DNA from: Eremothecium cymbalariae DBVPG#7215
Taxonomy: Eukaryota > Ascomycota > Saccharomycetes > Saccharomycetales > Saccharomycetaceae
Length of the DNA stretch: 64,000 bases
Assembly (NCBI RefSeq): GCF_000235365.1
Contig: NC_016449.1
Location: forward strand, 186,001 to 250,000
Direction of reading: 5' to 3'
The notes under the pieces were generated by a model. The model saw nothing but the letters and a program-made list of their open reading frames with translations. It was not told where the DNA came from and searched no databases. The position numbers were made by a program, and so were the translations under genes. Positions 23,401-33,901 of the stretch are shown here, piece after piece (position 1 is the stretch's first letter; every line of letters starts with the position of its first letter).

Positions 23401-26400
23401 CAGATGGTTGGATGTGTTGGATTTAAAGGGCGCTATGTTAGAAACGGAGGATTTGATTGATTTAATTTGTGAAAATAAGAGCATGAGCAAGAAATTGAAA
23501 GAGTATGAAGGCCAAAAATCAACCTCAATTACAACTGCTCGTAGGCTTGGTGAGTTTTTAGGTGAAGATATGGTTAAAGATGCAGGGCTGCAATGTAAGT
23601 TTATTATAAGTTGTAGGCCTTTAAATGCCCCTGTCACTGAAAGAGCAATTCCTGTGGCAATATTTTCCGCTGAAATGAACGTGCAGAAATTATTTTTGAG
23701 AAGATGGTTGGTTGATTCTTCATTAAATGATTTTGACCCAAGAGCTATCATTGATTGGGAGTATTATAGAGAAAGATTAGTGTCTGTCATTCAGAAAATC
23801 ATAACAATTCCTGCTGCACTACAAAATATCAAGAATCCTGTTCCTAGAGTAGATCATCCAGAGTGGTTACAAAAGAAAATTGCAATTAGTGAAGGTAAAT
23901 TCAAACAAACTACAATTGGGAAATTTTTTAAGAAAATTGATATTATCCCTCAGATAAAAGATATTGAGGATTCTTTGTTTACGGCTGATGCTCCAAATAC
24001 GGCGAAAGCAGCCAGGGTTACAAAAGTACGGAAAAGAAAAAGACAAGTTGATCAAGCTAATGAAGACCTAGTTCTTCCTTCTTTTATGCCATCTATGGAA
24101 GAAGATTACGTTGAATGGCTGAAATATCAGAAGATCAAGTGGAAAATTCAGGCTAGAGAAAGACAAAGAAGAGAAAAGTTATTTGGTGCTAGTAATAGAC
24201 CTAATGATAGGTCTGCTCTCGGGAATATTATACTGAAACATGCTGAAAGTTATGCAAATTCTACTTGGGAGGTCTTGCAATATAAACCTTCAACTGAGGT
24301 GGGTGTTGTCGATATTCATGCTTTGATCCAGGGGAAAATTCAGACGTTGAAGCTTTATGTTCCAAAAATAATATACATAAACTTTAAAACTGATAACTTA
24401 CCACCAGGAAGTATCCAAAACTGTACTATTGAAAAGTCCAATGCAATTCTGCCGAATAACCCTGCTGATAATGGAGGCTCAAGAAGTTCTCTATTCAAGT
24501 TAACTGTCCCTGAGGAGACCTTCTTAGATGAGGAGAAGAAAACCTCTAGTATTTTGAACAACGAAGATTTGTTAGGTATTTATGAAAGGACTGTCCCTGC
24601 TAGTGAAAGGGCAATCATGGAACTAGGGACATCTATTAAATTCAGTTCCACCGTAATGGGAGCTTTAAGCAAAGGATTGCAGCGCGGATTTCAAATGAAG
24701 AATTTGATTAGTATTGGTCCAGAAAAATACTTGCAGAAATTTTCTTTAGAAATAATATATTTCTTACACTTGAATACTAATATTGGATTTGAATACTTTA
24801 TAGTTTTCAAAGGTTGGTCTGAAGATGTGAAAATATTTGTATTAAAGCCATCAAATGCTGCTCAAGATATTGCTAAAGGAACTCTGGAATCTACATATGT
24901 GAATCAATTTGAGAGCAAGAAAGCGGACTTGGACAGGTTCTATGATTACTTAAAACCTAAATCGCGTCTATCCTTTGATGTCCAAAGTTTCACTGAAATA
25001 AGTAAACTTTACCGCTCATTGTCTAAACATCTAGAAAATTTGAGCGAAGAGAAAGGATTCCAAAGCATATTATTGTTGCAATCCCCTTTTACTAAAAAAC
25101 TGCAGAAGACTATTAGAGTATTGAGCCAGATTCCAACTGTTGAAATATCTATGGGCGAACTAATTCTTCCAAATTTAAATTGGCAAACTTTGTTAATCAA
25201 GAAGATTGTGAACTATATCTTATCTTTGGGTTCATGGGTGTCAAATTTGGTTTCACTGTCTAAATACACTAATATCCCCATCTGTAACTTAAAATTGGAA
25301 AACCTTGGTTATGTGATCGATATTTTATATTCAAGAAAACTAAAAGAAAGCAATGTAGTTTTGTGGTGGAATGATAAACAACCGTTACCCGATTATGGAG
25401 GTATTCAAAATCAACATGATCCCCATAAAATGCATTTGAGTATGAGTTTAGATTCTCCAGTTATTAATAATCCCGAAATATATGATTCAGCTGTCTTGGA
25501 GCTTGAAATTAATAACCTAACAGTGAACACTGTTCTGACTTCTACTTTAATCAATGAAGCCGAAGGAAGTGATTTTGGAAATCTTGACATTGACGGTAAC
25601 GCTCAAGAAAAGAACGCCGTGCGATTTGTTGAAGATGCATTTTCAAACCTTTCGTTAAATGTTTTGCGTTCCTTATTGAAGGACTGGTGGGATGATGCCT
25701 TGGGGAACAATTCTACAGCAGATTCTTTAGTTCATTCATTTATAAGCTGGGTTCAGTCTCCAGACTCTAAGCTTTTTGATTATACGTTGCGATATCATGT
25801 TCATACATTAGCGAAAAAGGCCCTCTTCCAATTGATGAATGAATTTAGATTCCTAGGTTCTTCTGTTGTTTACGCTGATCGGAATAAAGTTATGTTGAAA
25901 ACCAACAAATACAGCGTTGACAACTCTTATGCATATGGACAGTATTTGATCAAGGCCGTGAGGACAAAGCCTTTGTTTAGTTACTTGGATTTGAATATCC
26001 AAAAATATTGGGATCTGCTTATTTGGATGGATCAATTCAACTACGGCGGTTGTGCCTGTTTGAGAATTGAGGAAAAGGAAAAGCAAGACATTCAAGCATA
26101 CTCATTTTGGCACATCAAGAATTTTTTGGCCCCAATTTATCAACTAGAATTTGATGACTGGCTGTTAATAATTCTCGATAGCATGATAAAAGCCAAGAGG
26201 CAATTTCAAGAATTGAATAGCACACAACTGACTCCATTACAAAATAACCAAGTTAATGGAGCCGATGAAAGCACTCCTAAAGATGACGCTTTTACTGGAT
26301 TTACCAACAGATTTAGCCAACCATTAATAAAAAGAATTAAGAAGTTATTAAAAAACCAACAAGAATACATTCTAGACCCCCAATTTGTGGCCGATTATAC

Positions 26401-26959
26401 AGCTACAAAACTTCCTGGGAGTTACTTGGAACCAAAAAACCCCCTTTTGGAATTGGTCAAGAGTTTGTGCCATATATTACTCTTATCAAAGGATCATACT
26501 TTAGAAGTGAGAGCATTAAGAAAAGAATTATTAAAAGTATTCGAGATCAGAGAATTTGACATAATTGCAGAATTTAAAAATCCTAGTGCGTCTTTGGTTG
26601 TACATAATGTTATTTGTGAAAACTGTTCTCATATCAGAGATCTGGATATGTGTAGGGAAGATCCTGAAGTTATTTTCAAATGTCAAAAATGCCATAGGAC
26701 TTTAAACAAGAGCTTAATAGAGGAAAACTTGATTCAAAAGTTACAGTCTGAGCTCAATGGATATATGGTACAAGACTTACGTTGCGGAAAGTGTCGCAGA
26801 GTAAAAACAGATATCATGTCCGAATACTGTCAATGTTCAGGAACTTGGATGCCATCGATATCACGGGAATCGTTGGCAAAGAATGTTCAGCTTTTTTACA
26901 GCATGGCCGAATATTATGGATTTCAATTACTTCTTTCCGCTATTAGCGACATTACTTAG
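20405..26959 (+). CDS. POL2: DNA polymerase epsilon catalytic subunit
   Basis: Leading-strand replicative polymerase. The 2184-residue protein (S. cerevisiae about 2222) has the 3'-5' exonuclease with Asp265 and Glu267 in DIETTK, the family B polymerase motif A DVASMYPNIM at about 615, motif B KVILNSFYGYVM near 800, and motif C DTD at about 850-852. A Cys-rich insertion after motif A (CASCDF then CDRRLKW) fits the iron-sulphur site described for Pol2. The C-terminal half is the inactive polymerase fold. The end carries two Cys modules: CENC with CQKC, then CGKC with CQC, which bind Dpb2 in the family. The frame opens at a GTG one codon before the ATG at 20405. Confidence 0.97.
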   Translation: MSARFGSSNTARFVKYNGSAQSTPYGLAAQQLLQSNKVDELDSIMGFDRYIPPQHGSGSGADGDRVGWLCNMHPTMVTDDVNGGGLNVGVAGVDFYFLDEEGGYFKSTITYDSYFLVSCRDENRIHDVEEFLKKYLETCLKSVEIIQKDDLSMDNHLLGLRKTLLKLNFANNNNLFEARKLLRPIIRENTGNKLQRDIYHSEDNIASRDAKLLIEDIREYDVPFHVRVSIDKNIRVGKWYKITSQGFIEYTEKVAFADPVVLAFDIETTKAPLKFPDSSIDQIMMISYMIDGEGFLITNREIISEDIEDFEYTPRPEYPGQFTVFNEADELALLQRFFEHIRDVRPTVISTFNGDFFDWPFVDTRSKIHGLNMFDEIGFAVDSEGEYKSSYCTHMDCYRWVKRDSYLPQGSQGLKAVTQVKLGYNPIELDPELMTPYAYERPQHLSEYSVSDAVATYYLYMKYVHPFIFSLCTIIPLNPDEVLRKGTGTLCEMLLMVQAYEKGILLPNKHTDPIERFYDGHLLESETYVGGHVESLEAGVFRSDITNNFSIDPTVIDELLDELPNALRFCIEAENKTNIDEVTNFDEIKQEITDKLLDFKVNNRRTELPLIYHVDVASMYPNIMTTNRLQPDSMKTERDCASCDFNRPGKTCDRRLKWSWRGEFLPAKMDEYGMVKRALQNELFPNKHKNSGKKFLAFDELSYSEQVSHIRKRLADYSKKVYHKVKVTETIEREAIVCQRENPFYVNTVRSFRDRRYEFKGLAKKWKSNLSGIDSNDKCERDEAKKMIVLYDSLQLAHKVILNSFYGYVMRKGSRWYSMEMAGITCLTGATIIQMARSVVERIGRPLELDTDGIWCIIPNSFPENFEFTLKNGRKLFLSYPCSMLNYKVHEKFTNHQYQELVDDVKHRYRTYSDNSIFFEVDGPYRAMILPTSKEEGKGIKKRYAVFNPDGTLAELKGFELKRRGELQLIKNFQKDIFKVFLEGKDLESCYFAVAAVANRWLDVLDLKGAMLETEDLIDLICENKSMSKKLKEYEGQKSTSITTARRLGEFLGEDMVKDAGLQCKFIISCRPLNAPVTERAIPVAIFSAEMNVQKLFLRRWLVDSSLNDFDPRAIIDWEYYRERLVSVIQKIITIPAALQNIKNPVPRVDHPEWLQKKIAISEGKFKQTTIGKFFKKIDIIPQIKDIEDSLFTADAPNTAKAARVTKVRKRKRQVDQANEDLVLPSFMPSMEEDYVEWLKYQKIKWKIQARERQRREKLFGASNRPNDRSALGNIILKHAESYANSTWEVLQYKPSTEVGVVDIHALIQGKIQTLKLYVPKIIYINFKTDNLPPGSIQNCTIEKSNAILPNNPADNGGSRSSLFKLTVPEETFLDEEKKTSSILNNEDLLGIYERTVPASERAIMELGTSIKFSSTVMGALSKGLQRGFQMKNLISIGPEKYLQKFSLEIIYFLHLNTNIGFEYFIVFKGWSEDVKIFVLKPSNAAQDIAKGTLESTYVNQFESKKADLDRFYDYLKPKSRLSFDVQSFTEISKLYRSLSKHLENLSEEKGFQSILLLQSPFTKKLQKTIRVLSQIPTVEISMGELILPNLNWQTLLIKKIVNYILSLGSWVSNLVSLSKYTNIPICNLKLENLGYVIDILYSRKLKESNVVLWWNDKQPLPDYGGIQNQHDPHKMHLSMSLDSPVINNPEIYDSAVLELEINNLTVNTVLTSTLINEAEGSDFGNLDIDGNAQEKNAVRFVEDAFSNLSLNVLRSLLKDWWDDALGNNSTADSLVHSFISWVQSPDSKLFDYTLRYHVHTLAKKALFQLMNEFRFLGSSVVYADRNKVMLKTNKYSVDNSYAYGQYLIKAVRTKPLFSYLDLNIQKYWDLLIWMDQFNYGGCACLRIEEKEKQDIQAYSFWHIKNFLAPIYQLEFDDWLLIILDSMIKAKRQFQELNSTQLTPLQNNQVNGADESTPKDDAFTGFTNRFSQPLIKRIKKLLKNQQEYILDPQFVADYTATKLPGSYLEPKNPLLELVKSLCHILLLSKDHTLEVRALRKELLKVFEIREFDIIAEFKNPSASLVVHNVICENCSHIRDLDMCREDPEVIFKCQKCHRTLNKSLIEENLIQKLQSELNGYMVQDLRCGKCRRVKTDIMSEYCQCSGTWMPSISRESLAKNVQLFYSMAEYYGFQLLLSAISDIT

Positions 26960-27277
26960 ATCAGTCTTTAAATAAGGGATGCGGATGAACAGATAGTTGT
27001 CCAATTACATTTTGCATTAAAAGCGTTAATAGTTAGAATTCACCAACACAACATATTATTTAATTTTAATCTATTTAACTCAATTATTAAGAATATCCAA
27101 CACAATAACGTGTAATGGATATGGGACGGTTTAAGTTCTGGATTTTTGCTAAACATTTAAAATCATGTGATATGTAGCAATTTCAGATAGAAATTTGACG
27201 CCTAGGCATTATCAAAAAATCTATTGTATCATGCACCTGTTAAGACTAAAATAGTTATAGAGATAAAAAGAATTGTA
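26960..27277. other. Intergenic, POL2 to ORC5
   Basis: About 320 bp of AT-rich DNA between tandem genes. I see no gene or repeat in it. Confidence 0.45.
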
Positions 27278-28822
27278 ATGAAAACTCAGTACACTAATGT
27301 CATACATCGAGATTATCAATTAAGTTTACTGAGTTGTTTTGTTCATGATGATCCTAGTCTCTCTCCACCAAACCTTATAATTCATGGATGTAAATTTTCA
27401 GGCAAAACGCACACCGTAGGCCAGTGGTTTAAGATCCAACCAGAAATACTTTGCTGTTCGATAAATGCTGTACAGATGGTTACCGGCAAGCCGTTCGCTC
27501 AACATGTTGCAGTACAAATTTCCAAGTTATTGAAGGAAACGTTTCCTGGCGTTGCAAAGAAGGATTTCGATCCATTAAGTGCCGAAGACTTTTCGTTGTT
27601 AGCAAAATTTCTGCATAATATCTTCTGTCAGTATGAAGAACTGGAGAGATCGCATAGTTTGTTTGTGATTCTGGATAATTTCGACAAAATTGATGAATTA
27701 GATGTAGAACTTTTACCAAAGTTTCTAAAATTGTATGAATTACTACCAAGGTCGTTCAAACTACAGATAAAGTTTATTTATATTATCCAGGAAACGTCTT
27801 TTTTGAACCAATATCCAACTTACAATATTCCCACAATCTTATTTCCTAGATATACTCAAGAACAAACTTCTGAAATTGTTCACTTGGCCAGAGATTCTGA
27901 ACTGAGTGGTTACCCACCGCTGCTATCCAAGATTGCATCTTACGGAGAAAACAATACCTTAGTGAACCGTCGTTGCTTCGAAATTAGCCATAATTTCGTC
28001 AATCTAATAATCCAAGCCTTCCATTCATATAGTGGCAATAACCCTGTATTACTGATGGAATTGGCAGACTGTAAATGGGAAAGCTACGTCGATTCAATAA
28101 CAGAAGCAAATTACAAAGACAGCTTAGCACTCTACCGATTGAATGTTGAGCTTTTCAGGAATACTGGGGACACATTCTTAGACCAAGAAGATGACGAAGA
28201 TGAAGACGTCAGCAACGGTGGCGGTGATGATATAGATGATGAGAATGATACTAACGTTACTGAAACAAACGGTTCCTATGACAACGAGAATCGTACAGTT
28301 CAATCTTCCGTCATTCCATCGAACAAACCTCAAACCAAAACGACAGCATATGGACTATCTGCCATGTCAAAGTATTTGCTCATTGCAGCTTATCTTACAT
28401 CCTACTTGAACCCTAGATTTGATAGTAAGGTGTTTTCTAAGAAGAGTCATTTAAGAGCAGGTAGGTCATCGTACGGCCGTCGTAATAAGATGGCAACCAA
28501 CCCAAGATACCTACAACCATCCCTATTTTCATTAGAAAGAATGCTAGCTATTTTCCAATCAATATACCCAGCACAGATATCGAAAGAACTCCATCCAGAT
28601 TTCATTCAAAAGGATACGCACATGAGAGCCAATGTGGAAGTATATGAAAATCTAGCGGAATTGAATTCTTTAAAACTAATCACATCTGCGATTAATAAAA
28701 GTGTAGACTATTTACATGAGAAAATCAAATGGAAGGTAAACATACCATGGGAAATCATTATAGAAGTTGCTAGGACTGTTGATTTCGATATTGCTGAGTA
28801 TTTCAGCGATATTCATGATTAA
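27278..28822 (+). CDS. ORC5: Origin recognition complex subunit 5
   Basis: AAA+ subunit of ORC, which marks replication origins. The 514-residue protein has a Walker A of the form GCKFSGKT (about 40-47) and a Walker B LFVILDNFD (about 130). An acidic insert of Asp/Glu/Asn, with few hydrophobic residues, lies at about 303-335, between the AAA+ part and the C-terminal ORC5 winged-helix region. S. cerevisiae Orc5 is about 479 residues, so the insert accounts for the extra length. The frame opens at TTG 27224; the first ATG is 27278. It follows POL2 as YNL261W follows YNL262W. Confidence 0.93.
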   Translation: MKTQYTNVIHRDYQLSLLSCFVHDDPSLSPPNLIIHGCKFSGKTHTVGQWFKIQPEILCCSINAVQMVTGKPFAQHVAVQISKLLKETFPGVAKKDFDPLSAEDFSLLAKFLHNIFCQYEELERSHSLFVILDNFDKIDELDVELLPKFLKLYELLPRSFKLQIKFIYIIQETSFLNQYPTYNIPTILFPRYTQEQTSEIVHLARDSELSGYPPLLSKIASYGENNTLVNRRCFEISHNFVNLIIQAFHSYSGNNPVLLMELADCKWESYVDSITEANYKDSLALYRLNVELFRNTGDTFLDQEDDEDEDVSNGGGDDIDDENDTNVTETNGSYDNENRTVQSSVIPSNKPQTKTTAYGLSAMSKYLLIAAYLTSYLNPRFDSKVFSKKSHLRAGRSSYGRRNKMATNPRYLQPSLFSLERMLAIFQSIYPAQISKELHPDFIQKDTHMRANVEVYENLAELNSLKLITSAINKSVDYLHEKIKWKVNIPWEIIIEVARTVDFDIAEYFSDIHD

Positions 28823-28960
28823 TATATATTTTATTTACATAGGTAGGGTAAGGTTGTTTTAGAAAACACTTTTAAAAAAGCGATTCAACATTTAATGATA
28901 ATAATACGATAAATGATTGATTAACAATTAAGATATATTATTAGTAATGGAAAGATCGTT

Positions 28961-30082
28961 ATGTCGACAGATGGCCTTGATGATACATATCAATTGAATA
29001 GCAAGAAAAGAAAAAAATCTGGAAGTAGTAGCGATAACAGCGATGTTGGTGAAGTTTACGACGAATATGGTTTTAAATCTAAATTAAGGAATTCCAATAG
29101 GCGCCAGGATATGGAATTAGTCGAAGAATCTGATTCAGATGTGGATGATCATATAATTCATAATAAAGAAACAGATACAAGGTCAAACAGCTTAGAGGAT
29201 GGTGGTTATATGTTTGCATCCGATGAAGAGAATAAAGAGGGTGAGGGTTTGAAAGATTCAGGTTTTAAATCCATGGACATGCGTAAGTTTAATGAGGAAA
29301 ATCTAAATGATCAAGAAAGCGTCGAAAGCATAAGTCTTGATGATAATTCAGGCGTTAAATTAGAAGCATTCAACTTGGCCGCGGAGTTAGAGACCGGAGT
29401 ATTTGACCAAGACGGTAACTATATTGAAAAAGATGAGGACAATCAGCAAGAGGATCAATGGATTAATGACTATGAGGACCCTGACTCACTTAAAAGAGCT
29501 CAAGAATCACAAAAAATAAGCCAGAAGATTCTTGAAGAGAAACGGAAAAAGACTAGGAAAAACAGAAACGTGTACATATTAGAAGATGTTCTTGTCAGGT
29601 TATTTTATCTTATACCGAAGGAGGGAAATGTTTTACATGCTTTAAGTCAATTAAACAAAGCACGTAATTCGTATTTGAAGGAGTTAAAGGATCATACTAG
29701 TACATGTTCTAAAGAAAAAATGAGCTCGATACAACTGCATGTAAAGTATATTGTCAATGGGATTAATAAAATTGGGGAACTGGCAGAATTGTTGGAGCAA
29801 AAAGGATTTGATGACGTTTACAATTTTACAAGAGATCAATTAGAAACATTAATACGAGAAGAAAGCAGTTCAAATAAAAAAGATGATGATTATAAAGCAA
29901 AAATATGGAATTTTAGATGGATTAATAATAATAGTACAGATGAAAGCGACCGTGCTTACACAAATTATGAAATGCAGTATTGGAAGGAAGGGTATTTTAA
30001 TGACGAAGTAATTGCAAAGTACGCAGATGACCTAGATGAGGAAGATAAGTGGGTCCATATAATTTGTGTAACGTTCATGTAG
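28961..30082 (+). CDS. LIN1: GYF-domain protein Lin1 (U5 snRNP linked)
   Basis: Homologue of S. cerevisiae Lin1/Snu40 and human CD2BP2, which contact the U5 snRNP (family knowledge). The 373-residue protein is acidic and polar at the N-terminus, with a basic RRKK-type stretch near 190 and a C-terminal GYF domain with WKEGYF and preceding YEMQYW. In S. cerevisiae the gene maps to YHR156C, away from ORC5, so synteny gives no help; the assignment rests on the GYF end and the KKRKKSG N-terminus. It is convergent with LTO1, only 15 bp apart. Confidence 0.85.
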   Translation: MSTDGLDDTYQLNSKKRKKSGSSSDNSDVGEVYDEYGFKSKLRNSNRRQDMELVEESDSDVDDHIIHNKETDTRSNSLEDGGYMFASDEENKEGEGLKDSGFKSMDMRKFNEENLNDQESVESISLDDNSGVKLEAFNLAAELETGVFDQDGNYIEKDEDNQQEDQWINDYEDPDSLKRAQESQKISQKILEEKRKKTRKNRNVYILEDVLVRLFYLIPKEGNVLHALSQLNKARNSYLKELKDHTSTCSKEKMSSIQLHVKYIVNGINKIGELAELLEQKGFDDVYNFTRDQLETLIREESSSNKKDDDYKAKIWNFRWINNNSTDESDRAYTNYEMQYWKEGYFNDEVIAKYADDLDEEDKWVHIICVTFM

Positions 30083-30097
30083 TTCCATTATACCGGG

Positions 30098-30586
30098 TTA
30101 CCAGCTTTCAGATTTATCTTGGATGCTCACGCTATTAACGTCAGAATGTATAGCTTCTGCACGTAAATCCCCCGTAATATTCCTGATCAGCAATTCAATA
30201 TCATCAAACGTTAATTTAGTAAAGTTCATTTCTTGTTGTTTCACATGTTTCTGCATGGCCATCAATACCAGCCTAAACTTATTCCTTATTTTGGGCATCA
30301 ACTTCTCATATTGTGCTACACTGGAATCCATATTATCCATAGGAATTTGATTAATCAGTATAACAATAGCCTCAATACGAGTTTTAATATTACTATCATC
30401 AATTATTGATAATAGCAAACCACATATACCCCGTATTTGACCTAGAGGTGCAAATCTTTGAAACCCAACTTGCAATCCATATTGTCTACCTTCCAACAAG
30501 TCATGAGATAATTTCTCCCTTCTAGCCTCCTCATAGCCTTCCTGGTAAAATTGGTCCTCTAAGTTCAACAGACTATCAAGATCCAT
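30098..30586 (-). CDS. LTO1: Fe-S cluster targeting factor Lto1
   Basis: Adaptor with Yae1 that brings the CIA machinery to the ABC protein Rli1 (family knowledge). The DLLNLEDQFYQEGYEEA start and the GRQYGLQVGFQRF motif with deca-GX3 spacing mark the family. The ATG at 30586 gives 162 residues, the S. cerevisiae length. An in-frame ATG at 30682 would add 32 residues rich in Ser, Ile and His that look unlike the family, so I prefer the inner start. S. cerevisiae LTO1 is YNL260C, next to ORC5. Confidence 0.9.
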   Translation of the reverse strand: MDLDSLLNLEDQFYQEGYEEARREKLSHDLLEGRQYGLQVGFQRFAPLGQIRGICGLLLSIIDDSNIKTRIEAIVILINQIPMDNMDSSVAQYEKLMPKIRNKFRLVLMAMQKHVKQQEMNFTKLTFDDIELLIRNITGDLRAEAIHSDVNSVSIQDKSESW

Positions 30587-31655
<1,069 letters not shown>

Positions 31656-32948
31656 TCATTCTGTAGGTATTTTGGTTGTAAGTTTACTTCGTTTGGATAT
31701 TGGCATACTGACAGATGAAACTTGGCTGTTCTCTGTTGCCCCATTTTCACAGCTGTTTCTTCGTTTTCTTTCAGTATTTGATGTTTCAAGTTCTGCTCCG
31801 CTAGCAGGAAGTTGCCTGTAATGCATACTACCATACCTTGAATCTAACCCTAATCGATCAAGTTTCTTCTGTTCAAATTCAATCTCCCACGTCTCAAGAG
31901 GTTCCTCGTCTGCTACAATAAGCCCATACTCCGCAGTATTCTCCATAAAAGTCCATGCATCATCAATATCAGTAAATCCCATTTCTTCCTTACAAACGTA
32001 AGACAATATCTCCGGTGCAAGCACATAGCGACAAAAATCTGTTGGGCCCCACCAACGAACAGTTGGATTGACATGTGTAGATAACACCTCTCTGTAACGA
32101 TTTAAGACCTCGGAACTTAACCTGATCTGTCTTTTTAGGCCAAAGTACCCAGCTGTAAACCACTTCAAATCCATAGTACGGAATTCATCAACGCTGAGCA
32201 GTGCCCTAGAAGATTTCTTAAAGGCCTTACGTGCATTATCATAATACATAGATACTCGACTTCCCTTCAAGATTTCATCCACAATGTATATGTGCTTGGT
32301 CGCCTTCTCCATCAACTGATCAGAGAACAAAGTACGAGGTACCTTAAAGTCCTTCTGATAACGTAACCTAACCTTTAACATATGCTCATACTGGGCAACT
32401 TCGTCCTGCATATCGCTGAAAACCATCTTCTTACTTAAATGATCACCTGGACTATCGTTATCATCATGCTCTACCGCTTCATGAATATCCTTCAGCCTTG
32501 CAGCAACCTCCAAGGCCTGTATATTTTCTTCAGGTACCTTGTACGGCAACGGCACATTGTCTTGTATCGAAAATTGATCAGACCCATCTCCACTAGATGC
32601 AATCGGCGACGAAGGATACGATCCATTCCGCGTCTCCTTATCATCACTACTACTAGTACCTACACCATGGTACTTGCTATCCACATCCAAGTTACTATCC
32701 GTAATAAACTTGTTGCTGAATTGCGGTCCTGGAGGTGAGCTATTACTGCTTGCATAATCATTGTCCGATAGCTCCTGCGTCAAATTTTGAGACCGTTCCC
32801 CATAAGAATGCGTTTTGAAAAGTAACGAATTCTCATCCTTGTTGGCCTTACCATATATCGCATTATTCCTCTTACTGCGCAGACCACGTAGTGACATGAT
32901 TCTGTTGGCCATCATAGTGCTATACACGGTCGTTTCATATTTCACCAT
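31656..32948 (-). CDS. RTC4: Restriction-of-telomere-capping protein Rtc4
   Basis: Fungal protein of unclear function whose S. cerevisiae gene (YNL254C) affects telomere capping. The 430-residue protein has a basic N-terminus, a Ser-rich acidic linker, and a conserved C-terminal RTC4 domain (about 215-375) with WFTAGYFGLKRQ and a RWWGPTDFCRYVLAPE motif. S. cerevisiae Rtc4 is about 401 residues. Met residues at 12, 13 and 18 are alternative starts. Confidence 0.87.
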   Translation of the reverse strand: MVKYETTVYSTMMANRIMSLRGLRSKRNNAIYGKANKDENSLLFKTHSYGERSQNLTQELSDNDYASSNSSPPGPQFSNKFITDSNLDVDSKYHGVGTSSSDDKETRNGSYPSSPIASSGDGSDQFSIQDNVPLPYKVPEENIQALEVAARLKDIHEAVEHDDNDSPGDHLSKKMVFSDMQDEVAQYEHMLKVRLRYQKDFKVPRTLFSDQLMEKATKHIYIVDEILKGSRVSMYYDNARKAFKKSSRALLSVDEFRTMDLKWFTAGYFGLKRQIRLSSEVLNRYREVLSTHVNPTVRWWGPTDFCRYVLAPEILSYVCKEEMGFTDIDDAWTFMENTAEYGLIVADEEPLETWEIEFEQKKLDRLGLDSRYGSMHYRQLPASGAELETSNTERKRRNSCENGATENSQVSSVSMPISKRSKLTTKIPTE

Positions 32949-33432
32949 CTAATGGCTTTTGTACTCCATCAGTTGCCTCGCTCGAGGTATTTGATTTTGT
33001 TACATTATATAGCGAATTAGGAAACTTTCTTGAAAGTTGATCATGTGTATCGTATAACGTAGACACTGAAACCTATTCGACTACTCTGGCCACATAACTG
33101 AATACCACAGGTTACCAGAGGTACATTGAATATCAGTATTCACCGTGATGAAGTTTGCATCAAGGCCTCTGGGACCCAAATTACATGAAAGTTTTGAAAT
33201 ATTTTCAAGTAGCAATGGGATTGTACTTCTAATCTTGGATGTCAAAAGTGACTTTCTCTGTGGTAAATGTGGTTTTCTGACAAACATCGCACAGACTGTA
33301 TTTTTGTCTACAAAGGGTATTTACGCTAGCCACAGAAGGTTGTAGAAGGGTTTAGAAGGTGCTCAAAGCCCGCGTATAGCAAATAACACTCACTATACGG
33401 GGGGCGCTTGTTCACTTCCATCTTAGGTATTA

Positions 33433-33453
33433 GAATAAGGATGCTCCTTATTC
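33433..33453. repeat. 9-bp inverted repeat in HSP26 promoter
   Basis: Arms GAATAAGGA and TCCTTATTC separated by TGC, a perfect dyad 449 bp upstream of the HSP26 ATG. It may be a dimeric factor site; no known factor is claimed. Confidence 0.7.
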
Positions 33454-33672
33454 AAAAGTACAAACATCACTATTAACGAAGTACGATTTATGGGAACGAC
33501 TGCCCCTGCACAAGTGTGCCTATAAGGAGGGACGGGATAGTTTGCTAGAATTAGATGTCATCTGCCAAGGCTGAGCACCCGCGTTTGATGCTGTTATGCA
33601 AACTTTTCTATTATGGTGGCTTATTGTGAAAGTGTACGTGTTTGCTGTATGTAGACAGCTATTTCAACGATT

Positions 33673-33685
33673 TTCTGGAATTATC
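33673..33685. promoter_or_regulatory. Candidate heat-shock element
   Basis: TTC-TG-GAA-TT-ATC: alternating TTC and GAA units with 2-bp spacers, the last unit imperfect, 217 bp before the HSP26 ATG. This fits Hsf1 binding logic but with only two perfect units. Confidence 0.4.
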
Positions 33686-33901
33686 GAGACGGTGCGGCTC
33701 AGCATGTCTGATGACAGTGTCAGGATGTAAAGGGCGACGGGCGACTTAAGATGAAGTGGCCTATAGATAGAGTGTAAAAAGTATAAATAGAGCTATTAGG
33801 ATGTCAATTAGACCAAAGTTGAATTTCAAAATCAAGAACCAAGAACTACCCATTGGTCAAGGATTCAAACAAATTAGTTGGTTATTTAAAAGCTGTTAAA
33901 A

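Larger units (their letters stand above)
32949..33901. other. Divergent intergenic, RTC4 / HSP26
   Basis: About 950 bp, long for this genome, as expected for a stress gene promoter. It contains a 9-bp inverted repeat at 33433-33453 and heat-shock-like GAA/TTC units, listed separately. A short frame at 33145-33345 has no family features and is not called. Confidence 0.5.

Noticed and set aside
33145..33345. 66-codon frame upstream of HSP26
   Set aside because: Starts at GTG, no family features, and lies in a promoter region.
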